Below are positions 36,111-49,789 of a stretch of DNA of 64,000 nt, one piece after another. Position 1 is the first letter of the stretch. Each line of letters starts with the position of its first letter. The notes beneath the pieces are model-generated. The model saw only the letters and a list, made by a program, of their open reading frames with translations. It did not search any database and had not been told where the DNA came from. The position numbers and the translations under genes were made by a program. Origin of the DNA: Cryptomeria japonica. Taxonomy: Eukaryota; Streptophyta; Pinopsida; Cupressales; Cupressaceae. The stretch covers positions 185,488,449 through 185,552,448 of the forward strand of contig NC_081411.1 of NCBI RefSeq assembly GCF_030272615.1, in the 5' to 3' direction.

Positions 36111-36980
36111 TTTGACCTTGATCTATAGACCCAAGACTTCAAATCACATACATAATTTTGAAGTGTCGAGATGAGACATTGATAGATATTACACTTTTCT
36201 CGATACAAGTCAAGTAAAGTGCAATGCTATGTCAAACTTAATTTATTATTTAGTCCAAAATTAAAAGCTAAACATCTTTATTTATTACATTTACTTTTCA
36301 TATTTTAACATTTACTATTTCATATTTATTATAACATGCTTTTGTTTGACTCAAAGCTTGTGAGTTCCCTCTCTTCCACTTGATGACTACTATAATAAAA
36401 AGTTCGAACCTTAACCCGATTTATCTAATTAGAACATTTATTATTTCACTACCATTAATCCATAAAATACTTTATTGAATAATTTGAACATAACAAACTT
36501 AAAACATAAAATAAATATTAAATATATATGTTAAGCTCTTCAACATAATAGGACAATATAACATCGTGAACACAAGGTTCACGAGAAAACTAAAAGAACA
36601 AGGGATGAATAAATAAAGTGGAAACTCATAAAGAAATTTGCAGCACCTTCGAATTATATATTCCGTTTAAACTAAAGAGCATCAAATTGAAAACACCTCA
36701 ATGATACCAACAAGTACGAGCCAAAAAGAATGAAATAAAAGGCATATTCAATTTTATACACATTTTCAAAAGTGGACTTTATTTGGACCACTATCTAGGA
36801 TGTGTTTACTATTTGATTAGTTGTAAATCAACAAAACATCACAAAATATATTTGCATTATAAGAAACCTCATCATTATAATCTTTTTAAGAAAGATCATT
36901 TATCTAGAGAATGCATAACTAACTAGAGAGGTTGTTCATTTTTAATGTAAAAGGTAATATGTTTTCTATGTTGTGCAAGC

Positions 36981-39900
36981 TTATGTGGACTTTGATTTTT
37001 CCTTTTCCTCTCTGCTATTTTTCTTATCCCATTCCTCCATAAATTTGAATAGCACATTTGTTGTCTCTGTCACCCTCATGTTTGTTATCTCTCTTTCCAT
37101 CTTCGCCATCATCATTTCCCTTCCTTGCACTGCCTTTGTCACCCACTTCTTACATATTTCTCTCTCTTTGTCGTCTGTGTTTGGAATAAGATTTTCCGAA
37201 TGGAGCTTTCCCTTCGGAGGCACACCAATGAGCAATGGCAATTTATAGAAGCAAGGATGCCTTCGGAAATAAAGCATTGCTAAGGGATTGATGGACCAAG
37301 GATCTGCAATCGATGGCCACTTGAGTTTCTTAATCCCGTCTAAATGACTAGCTCGTGTGCCTCTACCATGTATTATTATTGGAATCCATACCACCTCAAA
37401 GTCGATACGACTTTTGATAGGTTTGTCCTCCTTTTTCTTGTGCTTGTCATACACTTCACTGAAAGTCATCGGTTCTCCCTTAAGGTCGATACAGTTTTCA
37501 ATTTCTTTGTCCTCCAACATTTTCTTGAGCTTGTCATAAACCTCATTGAAAGCCTTGGATTCTACTTCAATGTTGTGAGGCCATGACAGTAAGAGAAAAA
37601 CGAATTTCCCCTCAAGGTCTTTGATTTCCACCTGCCAAACAAATTTCACGAATACGATTCCTTATATAACAGTTATATTGTGAAAATTCTAATTAGTGAA
37701 CTAATGTTCAGAACGTACGTATTGAGCTGAAAACATTAATACCTGAGCCGTGCTAGTGATCAGGAAGTTAATTTCCTTTGTGAGCAACAAAGCTTGAAGC
37801 AATTTTGTATTGGACTTCTCATTATCCTTGGTATTACCCTCAGAAAGTTCCTTCAAATGGAGGTACTGTGTTTCTGGGACATCCCTGGTCATGGCCTTTA
37901 AACTGTCTTTTGTTATGCTTGTCAAGTCTGAAAAGGATTTCAATTCTCCATTGCCCTTAACTTCACTAGAGATCATAACATGATCGAAAGACTGATCCAT
38001 GCCCAAAAGCTTTTCAAAGAACACTTCAGCTTCATAGTTATCACCACTGCAAAAACGATACTTTCCGACCAGTTCCGTTGCCAGTGAACTACAAAATTTG
38101 CCAATATAAATTACCTGCATGCTATTGGATGTTGCTTGGAGATCAGCTAGTATTCTGATCAGCGCTTGCCGGTCTTCCTCCTGATAATTCTTGTCAAATA
38201 TAATAACTACAGTACTCCCTACCTCAAGATCAGATGGATAGAAAACTCCTCCACTGACATCCATAAAATGCCATTTGTTGTTGAAGAAATCCAAGGTTCC
38301 CCGCTCTATCTCCTTGTCAATCCGCAACTTCTGCAGCATGACAGAGGTCAACATTATTTTACAGTTAATGCTCATATGTTTCTAGAAACATATTTTTGCT
38401 GTTATTAGTGGATGCATAATATAAGTTTCAAATTTCAATGTTCACCTGATACGTAGAAAGAACTTGGAAGAATAGCGATAGAAAGGAAATCATATAATGA
38501 TTATATTATATAATGTCATGTACCATTCGTTCGAACTATCTAAATTTACAAATCCATGTTAAAAGTAGTTTTAAATATGGTTTTTATGCTCGAGCAATAC
38601 CAGCTATGTACATCTACCCTAATTAAAGAGGTCTTATATCAGTCCGAGCATAAAAAGTTAAGTTTACGGTATAAGAGCAGAAGCAAGCAAATGTTTTTGA
38701 CAAAAAGCTTACGTGAGACGTAGAAGGAGGTAAAGAAAAAGGCACGATACGAGGCCCTCCTGTTGAAGCTGTGAAGTGAAAAACTTTGTTCTCAATCTTC
38801 ATTTGATTCCATGTATTCTGCAGATTTGGGCTGTCATAAATGTCCACGAATGTCAGGCTCTGTATATTACTAAGACTTCTTAACCAGTTTCCTTTCAGTA
38901 CTTTACAGTTCAAAATAATCAATTCTTTTAACGCTGGGAGCCGGCTCAGTCGAATAGATGCCTCATCCAATTTGTCACATGAACTCAGATTTAACTTTTC
39001 TAGATGCTGGAGTTTGTGCATTTGCTTTGGCAGGCCTAGAAGGCTTCTACAACCGCTCAAGTTAAGGCTTTTTAGAACAGACAGTTCCATGAAAATATTA
39101 TCTGGTAGCGAGATCAGGCCGATGCAATCCATTAAAATAAGCTCTTCCACATGAGTTTTGATGTGCCTGATGAATCCTTCTGGTATTTCTGCTATTGTGG
39201 AGCACCAACTCAAGGACACAGTCTTCTGCATCAAAGGGTTTTGTCCTACATTTTTTGGAAGATCTTTTAGTCGCTTGCATGACTCAACATTAAGCTTCTC
39301 AAGAGCTAATCCTTGGTACTCTTCAGGCAGCTCCAACAAATGAGTACACGATCTTAAATTCAACACCCGCAATGTGGAAAGTTCAGAAAAGCGCTTAGGA
39401 AGCTTTTCAATGCTCCTGCAATATGACAAATCAATTTCATTCACGCAGGTCAGCAAATTCATACTATCGGGAAGATGTTTTAGCCTCCTGCAGAAGGACA
39501 AGTTAACTTTCTCCAGGTTGCTTATCCATCCAAAATTCGATGGCAACTCTGTCAGTTCTTCACAGTGGCTTAGATCCAATCTCTTCAAACATTTGAGATT
39601 TCCAAAACTTTTAGGCAAATTTAGTAATTTGCTACACTTCCTTATAACTATTTTCTCCACAGCATGCAATTCGGCAGAGCTCAGTGATAGATTTTCCATA
39701 TCATTGCCTTCTAGATTCAACTCTATAAGCTTGCATTCTTTGGGAAGATTATTTAAATCACTGTAATGCTCCAAATTTAATGCCGTTGACTTCACCATCC
39801 TGAGAGTTGTTGGAACCTGAAAAGAGAAAAATGAGTTGATCCAAAATATGGATGAGAAAACACTTTATTTTGGTTTTAAACAGTATATTCTAATTTGTTC

Positions 39901-41652
39901 AAACGGTATAAACAACAGACGTATCATGTCTACTGTTCAATCACATTATCATTTACTCTCAAAGATTAGTGAAAACTGCTCAGAAATATTAATGATAGAA
40001 GACACCCACAAAAGTTTTGACAAGCTATTACGAGTTTAAAATGAAGCTTAATATTCCAATTTGAGAATCCTAATATTCTTTCTAAACAAAGGAAGTAAAA
40101 GAGACACTTACATTTTTTGTGGTCTCCCCCATGTAGTTGTTGGAATTGTTATCCAAATAGGTTAGGTGCTCCATGTGAGCGATATCGAAGGGCAGTTGTT
40201 GAATTCTTCCAGCTTGAAAATATCGAAGATGCTTGAAATTTCTTTTACATTCACCATCCACAATTGTACAGTCTCCTAAACCAAGAACTCTTAGATTCGG
40301 CATGTCATCCAGCTGTTGTGCAGAAATAGGGAATGGGAACTTGTTTTCTAAAAGCCAGATTCCTTTTATTGCGTGAAGCTTCGGAAACAAACAAGATCAC
40401 GTGGGAAATCATTTCTTAAAAAATATTAAAACCTTACATGGACTCATGGCTTTTGAATAGAATGAATTTAAGAATACTCAATATCTACCTTATTTTTTGC
40501 CAGCAAAGCATGGAGCTCAGCGGCAGTAGTTGTTCGAACTCCTTTTGCAAGAGAGAGACAGTACGGCATGACTGTAGCAGGGACAACTACTTTAGTTGAT
40601 TCTCTTTTCACTAGCTCCAACTCTTTCAACTTTTCCAGTACATCGATTTCAAATATGCAGGCCACATGATCCCACTCCCTGTTATTGAAAAATGAACAAA
40701 TGTCCAGAAGTGCATCTTGGGTGGTTATAGACTGACGGAGGAATTTTCCTTCGCACCCCAAGTACTCACTCAGTACTTCGAAACTAGGCTTCTCTGTTTC
40801 AATCCATTCTAACAATCTGCTAAATGCTTCCTCGTCTTTGTAATACTTAACCAAATGGTCCCGAACAATTTTCATTTGAAGCTTATAGCCCTTACAAATC
40901 TTTATAATGTTCCATACAAGAGGTTTGTTAATGTTACTCAACGAAAGCTTTTTCTTGAAGAATTCCAAAGCTTGCTTGTAACCCAAACCTTTCATAGCAT
41001 ACAGATGTCTTTTAAAATTGGTGCCCTCCGTAGCAGATATTACATCCTTCTCGCGAGTCGTAACCAGAAGTCTGATGCGATTCAGTCCGTAGTTCCTCTT
41101 TGGCAAAAGTTTACCAAGGATTTCAGCACTGGGGATATTTTCAATGTACATGAATACATTCTCGATAGCATGTTTTTCATCTAAGACATTAAAAGCCTTA
41201 TGCAGCTGCTTCTTCCAATCTCCATCGTTTTCAATGTCTGGTGAAATATATTTTAATCCCAGATTCTGTAAAATTTGCGATCGCAGACCAGGAACAATGT
41301 CTGTATTTGATATGGAGCCTTCTTTCGCACTGTCCATCCCAGATATTTCTATTTTCAATTGCTTCCATTTCTTGTTTTTGAGCTCATTTTCAAGCATCGA
41401 ATACACTTTATCTCCAGCTTTCGACTTGCCTGTGCTCCGATCACCGCATATAAAAACTGCTACTGCTGCCTCGTCCTCCTCCAATTCCAGCAATTTTTTA
41501 ATGCTGCTGACTGAACAAAATCACAAGATACATGTAAACATATCCTATAATAAGAGCATTCAACATAACGTTCGGGTCTATACCTGGGTCATTGTCGTCC
41601 TGATCTCCATCGTACTCTCTTTGTGGAGCACGAAGACCTTTATGTTGAAAAA
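36981..41652 (-). CDS. NB-ARC-LRR gene with SEO-like C-terminal module
   Basis: Six exons join in frame: 41652-41584, 41510-40489, 40378-40112, 39816-38713, 38330-37743 and 37631-36981, all with GT-AG introns of 73-382 bp. Exon 2 is a divergent NB-ARC: P-loop CGDRSTGKS, kinase-2-like NVFMYIENI, RNBS-B-like IRLLVTTREKD and RNBS-D-like LLDICSFF. Exons 3 and 4 carry about ten to twelve LRRs of the type LKRLDLSHCEELTELP. Exon 5 has VVIIFDKNY and MQVIYIGKF. Exon 6 has GKFVFLLLSWPHNIE, DFEVVWIPI, DPWSINP and PLLIGVPPKGK, which align with the thioredoxin-like part of sieve element occlusion proteins. NLRs detect pathogen activity; an extra domain may act as a decoy. The N-terminal exon (TIR or coiled coil) is not seen: exon 1 here starts mid-codon. 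Kinase-2 lacks the usual DD. No internal stop was found. Confidence 0.85.
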
Positions 41653-43000
41653 CTGTACAAAACCAAATATAATTATCATTAGCTCCATCTCTATAAAACT
41701 AATAGTAGATAGTTGTAAACTTCTGTTCCTTACAAAATAGTGTTGACTAAATAAAACAAAATTATTTTAAAAAGCTATGTTAATAGATTATTATTAATTT
41801 TTGAAAATATATTTTGTACAAAATTACAAAAAATAGTTTATAAGGAAAAATGTTTGATTATTATAATCTATATGCTCTTCAATAATACTATTAGATCTAA
41901 TATTATGTTCAAGTTTTCAGAATCAACATTTGAATTGCATTCTATGATCAATGGTGTAGAAGTAGAGAGTAAGAGGAGAGAATAGTATATTGTAGACTAA
42001 GACCATCTAAAAAGAGAAGGGAAAGGATACACATAGACTAAGGTACTTGAGAAAAAAGTTGGTAAATGATAAATACAATGCTTAAAATCATAGGAAAAAT
42101 TAATGTGCATGTGCGCATGCTTGGCACAAACTAATAAGGGAAAAGTGTACTTGTGGTGTTTAGCAAGGATCAAACCCAAACTAGGTCAATAATCTTACAA
42201 GCCATTGTGCCTTTGTTGAGCCATTGTGCTTATGGGTTATCCCCTCATAAGTGGTCTCTCTAAGCTTAGAGCAGGCTAAAGTTTAAATTTACCAAAGCAA
42301 CATATGTTGATATCATCCACATGATTTTATCACCAACTGAATTTGCATTGAAAGGAGTTGACAAAATATTCTTTAAAAATGTTCCATGTACATGTTAGCC
42401 AAAACTAAGGAGAGGTGCAAAAAAATTCTAAATCAATTATTTAATTCATATGTTTCATTATGGTATCCATTTGTGTGAGTGGTTACTAATAAAAAAATTG
42501 CAAGTATGATGTTCCAGGGCCACACATCTTATTATTGCTCTTGAATAAATTCCTAGGAAAACAATTATTCATTTCAACAATTTTTCTATTGTGTCGAAGT
42601 GTTGCTTCATATGTTCAATTCTTATTAGTTGTGACTTAATAAGGCTCTAGAAAAAAATGTATGCTTTAAAAAACACAGATAAGACACGCGTGTTTATATT
42701 TTTTAATGTGTCAATTTGATTTTTATATTTTATCCCTAATTATCTAATCTTTTTCAACCCATTTATATCATTAGACCTATATAAGACTTGAATACGTATT
42801 TCATAATTTTGGTTTTTTAGATGTTAGCAATTATGAATCAATAGATAATGGACGTGTCCTGATTATGTTGGTTCATGGATAAATTTCCAAACAAAACCTT
42901 TTTACATTATCTTTTGTCATTCTACAAATGCCATTTTTTAAAAATTAATCAATTTATGTTATTCAAAATAACTTCATCAAAGAGACTAGTATAACACAAT
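41653..43000. other. AT-rich stretch upstream of the NLR exons
   Basis: No TIR, coiled-coil or other N-terminal NLR exon was recognised in either strand. It may be intron or intergenic DNA. Confidence 0.4.
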
Positions 43001-43500
43001 NNNNNNNNNNNNNNNNNNNNNNNNNNNNNNNNNNNNNNNNNNNNNNNNNNNNNNNNNNNNNNNNNNNNNNNNNNNNNNNNNNNNNNNNNNNNNNNNNNNN
43101 NNNNNNNNNNNNNNNNNNNNNNNNNNNNNNNNNNNNNNNNNNNNNNNNNNNNNNNNNNNNNNNNNNNNNNNNNNNNNNNNNNNNNNNNNNNNNNNNNNNN
43201 NNNNNNNNNNNNNNNNNNNNNNNNNNNNNNNNNNNNNNNNNNNNNNNNNNNNNNNNNNNNNNNNNNNNNNNNNNNNNNNNNNNNNNNNNNNNNNNNNNNN
43301 NNNNNNNNNNNNNNNNNNNNNNNNNNNNNNNNNNNNNNNNNNNNNNNNNNNNNNNNNNNNNNNNNNNNNNNNNNNNNNNNNNNNNNNNNNNNNNNNNNNN
43401 NNNNNNNNNNNNNNNNNNNNNNNNNNNNNNNNNNNNNNNNNNNNNNNNNNNNNNNNNNNNNNNNNNNNNNNNNNNNNNNNNNNNNNNNNNNNNNNNNNNN
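43001..43500. other. Assembly gap, 500 N
   Basis: Exactly 500 undetermined bases, a nominal gap size. By comparison with the right LTR, the 5' start of the Copia-2 left LTR and its target duplication lie inside. Confidence 0.97.
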
Positions 43501-43809
43501 TATCATATCCACTTATTGTGGAGTGATAATTCCACCTTCGGTGGGTGATCCACCTCATGTGGAATATTATATTATTTCTCCTACCTACCCACACCTATTT
43601 CCTACCTACCCTTGTTTCTCATTGAGCCACTTGTCATATTTGTGTGCTCATACATCCATATGGCCTTGCCTATATATGCAGGCCTCTATTCATTGTATTG
43701 GTTAATCCAGTTGATCATTTTTATATTGATGAGAATACAGTTTGTTCTTGTCATTCTATTGTCTCTTTTATGCTTTTCATTGTGCCCTTGATCTTGGCAA
43801 AATCCAACA
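43501..43809 (+). repeat. Copia-2 left LTR (3' two thirds)
   Basis: Identical by eye to 49961-50269 at offset 6460. Its first about 171 bp should lie in the gap. It ends AATCCAACA next to the primer-binding site. Confidence 0.93.
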
Positions 43810-44189
43810 TGGTATCAGAGCTATTGGGGCTTCGTTGATCAATTTTTGGAGACATCGTGGAAGGCTTCTATTTTTGGATTTGGGGATCTTCATTTTTGGA
43901 GGCATCATACAGCGATTTGGACATCACCATTGAATCCGGAAGGCCATTTCCATAAATTTCGACTATAAAGTCGACCTATTTTGGTGAGGAAATTTTTTTT
44001 TCCCAATTTTGCTATATCGTACGGATTTTCGAATTTTATATATATTTTTCAAAAAAAAAATTTCGTTTTTTCAGAAAATTGTTTTTGAAAAATCAAAAAA
44101 AAAAATCAAAAAATTGAAAAAAGATTTGAAAAGATCAAAAAAAAAAAATTGAAAAAGTTTTAAAAAAAAAAAAGGAAAACTTTTGGTTT

Positions 44190-44720
44190 TTGGGGGGTCC
44201 GCAGACCCCCCCCGTGCCGTACGTACCTGTTTGCAGGTACTCTGCGCGTAGACGAACGTACCTATCAGTCCGTCCACTGTCAGTGTCCCGCGCCTCGCCA
44301 CTAGCGGTGCCATCTTCAGCGCCTCCCAGCTCCGGCGTTCTCCGTTTGCGTCGCGCCGAAAACCCTCGCGCCGCCTCCCGACACCGGCAGCGCCTCCTCG
44401 GCACTCCGCTCCCGGCCAGCGCCGCTTCCCGGTGCCACACCCGCCTCGTTCCTCGTCCGACGCTCCGCTCCGCCGAAGACCGCCCCGCGCCGCGCCGAAG
44501 ACAGCCGCCGCCAACAGTGCCACGTAAGCCAGACAGGTGGAAAACCGTACACAGTCATCCGTACGGAAGACAGCCACGTGTTTGCCCAGTCATCTATTCC
44601 ATACGCAATGTCATCAGCCAAATCAGCTCGCACAGTCAGCATTTTCGTACAGTACGGAATACACAGTCAGCACGCCACGCAGTCTGTCCGTACGGTACAG
44701 ATGCCCAGTCAGCTAGGGGC
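44190..44720 (+). other. GC-rich leader of Copia-2
   Basis: The 5' leader switches from poly-A/T tracts (44040-44175) to a CpG-dense, GC-rich block at about 44195-44530, then to a region with repeated GTACGG and CAGTCAG words. Frames through it have no family motif and I treat them as non-coding leader. The contrast with the AT-rich surroundings is the strongest in the window. Confidence 0.7.
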
Positions 44721-47700
44721 GAAGTTTTCATGACGGTCATACGACCGTCAAATTTAACATAGTGTTTTGCTGACATCAGTGCCACATCAGCACTTTTTTG
44801 AAAATTTTTTAACCCCTCTCCATTGGGCTTTTCAGTTTTGCAGTCCAACTTTGGAAGGCCATATCTTGCTCATTTTTGCTCATTTTTTGGTGCAATTTTT
44901 TTTGAAATGGGCTAAAATTTCATGATCTTCGCAGTGGTGTGGTTATTTTCTGATTTTGATGAACAGGTTTTTTGGAATTTTTGGATTCTCTCAGCTGTAC
45001 CTGTCTAATCCTCAGTTCTGCAACTTCAAAGGCCTCGTTTGAGCTCATACGACCTCCTTTTCAAGTGCCGTTTTTTTTGAAAGTGCTTATTTTTTCGTCT
45101 ACTTTCAAGATCTATGATAAGATTTCAGAGATTTTGAGTGAAAATTGTACTTTCAGATATTGGTCTTATTTGGCCTATTAGGTACTTGTAAATTGCTTGG
45201 ATCTTAGTTAGATCTCTTGCATTATCAGTTTGAGTTTCTTTTGGCCTTCTTGAGGCAGTTGTAAAATTGTAAATCAGAAGTCCACTTTGCCATTTTTTGC
45301 AAGTGGCCCATTGTATACGCACTACTTATAAAGTGCCAAAATCATCACATTTGGGGGGGGTTCTTTGATTGAGTGAATTTGGGGGGGTGTCTTGTGTGAT
45401 TGTGCCTCTTTTGTGCTCTTTCCATTCTTGTTGCAATGAGTCCTAATAAGTTTCCACCATTAACTCCACATAATTATGCATCATGGAAAATTAAAGTATG
45501 GAGTAAACTAATGGAAAAGGGTCTCACACACTACATAGATGGAACAATAACAGCACCACCTGATCCTAAGGCTGATCCAAATGCTCAATTAGAATGGCTC
45601 ACTAAGAATTGCATGGCTCTTGGAACCTTACGCAAATATGTATCAGATGACCTCATTTTCCACATTGAGAAGTGTAAAACAATTAAAGAGGCTTGGGATA
45701 TGTTTTAGAAATTGTATGGACAAGTTGATGAAATCAGAGGCTATCAGATTGATAATGAGCTCACCAACTTAGATCCCAAGAATTTTGATACAATCCAAGA
45801 TTATGTAACCAAAGCAAATGAGCTAAGAGCAAAGCTAAAGGATTGTGGAATTGATAAAAAGGATGCTCAATTGATATTCAACTTATTGGACAAGCTTGCA
45901 CCAGAATATGCAGCATTTGTATCTAGCTTCCAAACTCATCGTTTAACAGTGGGGAGTTCTTATGTTATGCCTTCTTTTGATGCTTTCACAGAAATGTTGA
46001 TATTGGAACAATCTAAGTTGTTGAACATGGGGTTTCTCAAGTCTTCAAAGTCCAAGGCTTTGGTAGCAAATCAAGGAAATCAAGGAAATCAAGGAAGTCA
46101 AGGCAAAAATTCCAACAACAAGAAGAAGCAATCTAAGTCTCAACCACAACAGGAAAAGGGACAATCTTCCTCTCCATCACAAGGCAATCTTCAATCCTCT
46201 TCCAAGAAGGGGACACCACCTAAGAAGGATAAACCAACTTGTGCATATTGCAAAAAGTATGGTCATGATGAGCATCGATGCCACGCAAAGCAAGTTGATG
46301 AGTTAACCAATCTTCTCAAGAAAAACAACATCAACTTGCCATCCGCCTACACAAAGAAGGATTCATCTTCTTCTTCTTCCTCACAGTCTAAGGGAAAAGG
46401 GCAAGCATTTGTGGCTACAACAGGTTCTTCACAGCAATGGATACTTGACTCGAGTGCCTCCTATCACATGGGTTCTACAAAGGAGCAGTTTTCTTCATTA
46501 GAGCCATCTAAGGTACCTCACATTTACATAGGTGATGATACACAAGTAGAGGTTGAAGGGAAAGGTTCAGTTGACATGGATGATGGAACATTTGAGAATG
46601 TTCTCTATGTTCCTAACTTGTCTACCAACCTTCTCTCCATCTACCAAATCACTCACTATGGGAATGGGAAAAAGGTTGAGTTTACACCAGATTCAGTTGT
46701 GGTAAAGGAACTTGATGATGATGCCTTGGTAGCAGTGGGACAAGTCAATGACAAATCAAGGCTTTATTCATTTTCCCACTTTGTGCCAAGTTCACCTTCT
46801 AGGGCCTTGCTTACTCATTCAAATTCAGAAAGTAAGCTATGGCATGAGCGGTTTGGTCACCTTAACTACCGCTATCTTCAGCAGCTCAGCACTAAAGACA
46901 TGGTCACAGGTCTTCCTCGAATTAGCTTTTCAGAGGGTGTATGTTCAGGTTGTTCCATGGGCAAGCATCCCGAAGAGAAATTTGATAAAGAGAAAACTTG
47001 GAGAGCTTTGGAAGTTCTTCAACTTGTTCACAGTGATGTAGCAGGTCCATTTCCAGCACCTTCATTTAGTAAGGCCCGCTATGTTCTTACCTTCATTGAT
47101 GACTACTCCCGCTTCACTTGGGTCTACTTTCTCATTCATAAGAGTGAAGTATTTGATAGATTTCAGGACTTCAAGACTCGTGTGGAGAAGCAATCAGGGA
47201 AAGTGGTTAAGATTCTTTGTACAGATAATGGCAGGGAATATGTGAACAAGAGACTTGAAGATTTTTGTACATTTGAGGGGATTGATCTTCAGCATTCTGT
47301 TGCATACACTCCACAGCAGAACGGGGTTGCAGAACGCAAGAATCGAACTCTCAAAGAAATGGCTAGCTGTATGATTCATGCACGTTCTCTTGATCCCGCT
47401 TTTTGGGCAAAGGCTATCAGTTGTGCCACACACATCCAGAATCGGGTTCCTCACAAAGCTTTACAAGGTATTACTCCTTTTGAAGCTTGGGCTGGTAGGA
47501 AACTGATTGTGAGACATTTTAGAGTCTTTGGGTGTCCAGTATGGGCTCGCATACCTCCACAGAAACGCAAGGCATTGGAACCACAGAGTCGGCCTTGCAT
47601 ATTTGTTGGATATCCTGAGGGTGTTAAGGCATACAGATTGATGGATCCAGAGACACATGAGGTATTCATTGAGAGGAGTGTTCACTTTGAGGAAAGCTCT

Positions 47701-49789
47701 CCTAGCTTAGCCTCTCTACCTCCTCCACCTTACTCCATTGTGGATAGTGATGTTAGTGATTCAGATGATGAGACTCCCTCAACTCCGACTCATAGGGTTA
47801 CACCTCCGCAGGGTCCGCTTGCAGTTGAGGTGCCTCGTTCTCCACCTCCACCTAGACCTCGTTGGGCTCGACAGACACTTGAGTCTGCGGGTTCTCTTGT
47901 TGGGGATCCTTCGGATACACGGAGAACTCGATCACAACATCAGGATCTTCCACATGCATTTATTGCTACCGCTTCCGATCCACAGACATTTAGGGAAGCA
48001 TCAGGGGTTCCTGAGTGGGACCAAGCTATGGAGGAAGAGTACAGTTCCTTAATGAGGAACAACACATGGGATCTAGTCCATCTCCCTAAAGGGAGAAAGA
48101 TGGTTCGATGTAAGTGGATCTATCGGACCAAGTTTGCAGCAGATGGTAGTGTGGATAAGTATAAGGCTCGGCTTGTTGCCAAAGGTTTCTCGCAGGTTGC
48201 AGGTGTTGACTATACTGAGACCTTTGCACCCGTAGCTAAGATGAACTCCATTCGTTTGACACTTGCTATTGCTGCAGCTCATGGTTGGGCTGTACATCAG
48301 ATGGATGTGAAGAGTGCCTTTCTTCATGGTGACCTTGATGAGGAGATTTATATGGAGCAGCCACAGGGTTTCATCCAGGATACTTCCTTGGTTTGCAGAC
48401 TAAGGAAATCTCTCTATGGCCTTAAGCAGGCCCCTAGGGCTTGGTATGCCAAGATGGATTCCTTTCTTCTCTCCGCAGGTTTCACCAGGTGTCATTCCGA
48501 TCCGAATGTCTACATTTTGTGACAGGATGACTCTCACTTGATACTTGTGCTCTATGTTGATGACTTGATCATTACAGGGAGTACTTCATCCATCATTAGC
48601 AGGGTCAAATCTGCTTTGCATGACAGATTTTCTATGACTAACTTGGGTCTTTTGCACTACTTTCTTGGGATAGAGATTTCACAGTCACCTTCTGGGATTA
48701 CTCTATCGCAGCCCAAGTATGCTCTTGATCTACTTGCACGCTTTCATATGGCTAATTGTAAGCCTGCCCCGACTCCCTTTCTTTCAGGAGTCAAGCTTGA
48801 GGCTCAGTGTACTTCTCCACTAGTTGATGCCACTTTGTATCGTCAGCTTGTGGGTAGTCTCATCTACTTGACTCATACACGCCCTGATATTTCATTTGCA
48901 GTTGGCATGGTTTCCCGCTTCATGCAGGAACCACATGAGCTTCATTGGAAAGCTACCAAACGCATTCTACATTACATCCAGGGTACACATCACTATGGGA
49001 TTCACTATGCAGCAGGCACAGGACTTCGCTTGGTTGGTTACACAGACTCCGATTGGGCTGGCGATCTAGTTGATCGTAAGTCTACTTCTAGTTACAGTTT
49101 TCACCTTGGTTCGGGCCCCATTTGTTGGCAGAGCAAGAAGCAACATGCTATTGCTCTCTCTTCGACTGAGGCTGAGTATCGAGGCGCTGTCAACGCAGTG
49201 ACTGAGACCATTTGGCTCCAGCAGATTCTCACAGAGTTTGGATTCACTACTCCACGACCGACAGTCCTACATTGTGACAATCAGAGTGCCATTGCCATCT
49301 CGAAGAACCCAGTCCAGCACCAGCGGACCAAACACATCGAGATTCATATGCACTATATCCGAGAGCTCATCCAGGAGCAGGTGATTGATTTGCAGTATTG
49401 TCCCACAGCAGAGCAGGTTGCTGACATATTCACCAAACCTTTCACTGTGAGTAAGTTCCAGCAGTTGCGAGCTCTCTTGGGGGTGCGGGATGTGTCATTA
49501 GGGGGGGTCAGCTGACTTCTCCTTCCTCTCTTATGGGGGGGACTTTTTCCTCTTTGAGGTTTTGTCCTTCTTCCTTGAGATTCTTTTGTACATTCATCTC
49601 TCTTTTGGGGGGGAGTTTTTTCCCACTGGGTTTTCTCCCTTTCTCCGTTTGTGAGAGATTGCATTGGTTTGCATGCATTTGCATTTGTACATGGGTACCT
49701 ATCATGGCCTCGTAGCCGGGACCCATCTTGCCTTGCTTAGTTGCATTGTAGACTTAAGTGCATTCCCCTAAGTTGCACTTAAGGGGGGG

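Noticed and set aside
42949-43594. Long frames across the N run
   Set aside because: They exist only because undetermined bases contain no stops.
44071-44762. Arg/Ala/Pro-rich frames on both strands in the Copia-2 leader
   Set aside because: GC-rich DNA lacks stops by chance. No family motif is present, and the position is between primer-binding site and gag.
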